Origin: Rhodopseudomonas palustris
GTDB taxonomy: Bacteria; Pseudomonadota; Alphaproteobacteria; Rhizobiales; Xanthobacteraceae
Assembly: GCF_007005445.1 (NCBI RefSeq)
Contig: NZ_CP041387.1
Span: 186,001-250,000 of the forward strand
Direction: 5' to 3'
DNA: 64,000 bases
In this document: positions 63,131 to 64,000 of the stretch, in pieces
How the letters are laid out: every line of letters begins with the position of its first letter
Numbering within the stretch: the stretch's first letter is position 1
Translations under genes and position numbers: made by a program
The notes under the pieces: model-generated
Seen by the model: only the letters and a program-made list of their open reading frames with translations
Told to the model about the DNA's origin: nothing
Databases searched by the model: none

Positions 63131-64000
63131 ATGATGAGCCAGGAACAGAACGATCTGATCACCCGGGTCGGGCCGGGGACGCCGTGCGGCAAGCTGATGC
63201 GCGCGTACTGGCAGCCGGCTGCCCTCGTCGACGAGCTCGAAGGTGAGCGGCCGATCAAGCCGGTGCGGCTGCTCGGCGAAGACCTCGTGCTGTTCAAGGA
63301 CGAGAACGGGCGCTACGGCCTGATCGATCGCGATTGCCCGCATCGCGGCGCCGATCTCGCCTTCGGGCGGCTGGAGAACGGCGGGCTGCGCTGCGCCTTC
63401 CACGGCTGGCTGTTCGACGTCGACGGCAATTGCACCGACACCCCTGCCGAGCCGGTCGGCTCGCCGCTGTGCAAGAACATCAAGCAACGCGCGTTCCCGG
63501 TGGTCGCCAAGGGAGGCATCCTCTGGGCCTATCTCGGCGCCGGAGAGCCGCCGGCGTTTCCGGAGATCGATTGCTTCGTGGCGCCCGACAGCCACGTGTT
63601 CGCCTTCAAGGGGCTGATGGAGTGCAACTGGCTGCAGGCGCTGGAGGTCGGTATCGATCCGGCGCACGCCTCGTTCCTGCACCGCTTCTTCGAGGATGAG
63701 GACACCTCGCAGGCCTACGGCAAGCAGTTCCGCGGCGCCTCTGCCGGCAGCGATCTGCCGATGACCAAGGTGCTGCGCGAATACGATCGGCCGATCATCA
63801 ATGTCGAACACACCGAATACGGCCTGCGGCTGATCGCGTTGCGCGAGATCGACGACGAGCGCACCCACGTCCGCGTCACCAATCAGCTCTTCCCGCACGG
63901 CTTCGTCATCCCGATGAGCACCGAGATGACGATCACGCAGTGGCACGTCCCGGTCGACGACACCCACTGCTACTGGTACGCGATCTTCACCAGCTACGCG
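63131..64000 (+). CDS. Rieske non-haem iron oxygenase, alpha subunit, 5' part
   Basis: The first 290 residues, cut by the window end, starting at MMSQEQNDLITRVGPGTPCG. The Rieske cluster ligands are C69 and H71 (DCPHRGADL) and C88 and H91 (RCAFHGWLFD). The mononuclear iron site is D176, H179 and H184 in EVGIDPAHASFLH. It resembles the phthalate 4,5-dioxygenase / aromatic O-demethylase group, which needs a separate reductase. Which aromatic acid it attacks is unknown. It is divergent from the PcaR-type regulator, which supports an aromatic substrate. Confidence 0.9.
   Translation, partial: MMSQEQNDLITRVGPGTPCGKLMRAYWQPAALVDELEGERPIKPVRLLGEDLVLFKDENGRYGLIDRDCPHRGADLAFGRLENGGLRCAFHGWLFDVDGNCTDTPAEPVGSPLCKNIKQRAFPVVAKGGILWAYLGAGEPPAFPEIDCFVAPDSHVFAFKGLMECNWLQALEVGIDPAHASFLHRFFEDEDTSQAYGKQFRGASAGSDLPMTKVLREYDRPIINVEHTEYGLRLIALREIDDERTHVRVTNQLFPHGFVIPMSTEMTITQWHVPVDDTHCYWYAIFTSYA

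Overview
The window is GC-rich, densely coded DNA. Protein content and gene order point to a purple non-sulfur alphaproteobacterium of the Rhodopseudomonas/Bradyrhizobium group, most likely Rhodopseudomonas palustris. This is inference from recognised families: a Calvin-cycle gene run, anaerobic ubiquinone genes ubiTUV, dxs next to tlyA, FixJ-like regulators and abundant acyl-CoA enzymes.

Region 1 (1-13 kb): the end of ubiT, then ubiU and ubiV, for O2-independent ubiquinone synthesis. On the minus strand follows a central-carbon run, in transcription order tkt, gap, pgk, a small ORF, class I fructose-bisphosphate aldolase, a degenerate ThiE-like gene, a Sel1-repeat protein and an inositol-monophosphatase-family gene. 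Divergent from tkt lie a DUF4164-like coiled-coil gene and zapA. Region 2 (13-23 kb): rlmD-type methyltransferase, MATE exporter, tlyA, a nucleoside deoxyribosyltransferase-like gene, dxs, xseB, a histone-deacetylase-fold protein, a 5'-nucleotidase and a small haem-c protein. Several families of palindromic intergenic repeats occur in these two regions.

Region 3 (23.4-34.5 kb): a complete kdp potassium-transport locus (a 27-residue micro-protein, kdpF, A, B, C, D, E) with a candidate KdpE box upstream, then an enoyl-CoA hydratase and an acyl-CoA dehydrogenase.

Region 4 (34.7-51.3 kb): a candidate integrated island. It begins at tRNA-Gln(TTG), and an 18-bp exact copy of the tRNA 3' end recurs 16.5 kb away at 51282-51299. 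It carries an AT-richer gene-poor stretch, an MFS exporter, a YcaC-like hydrolase / XapX / amidohydrolase / DoxX operon, a broken porin gene, two alpha/beta hydrolases, a 1697-residue pseudokinase-AAA-GAF-histidine kinase, a single-domain response regulator, a frameshifted FixJ-type regulator and an AraC-type regulator. No integrase survives.

Region 5 (51.4-59.4 kb): a minus-strand operon preceded by a clear guanidine-I (ykkC) riboswitch: ABC transporter (binding protein, permease, ATPase), two urea-carboxylase-associated proteins and a biotin-dependent carboxylase. The riboswitch indicates guanidine rather than urea as the substrate, so this is read as a guanidine import and carboxylation system. 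Region 6 (59.5-64 kb): a PAS hybrid sensor kinase, and an IclR regulator divergent from a Rieske oxygenase that runs off the end, with TGTTCGT-type palindromes between them.
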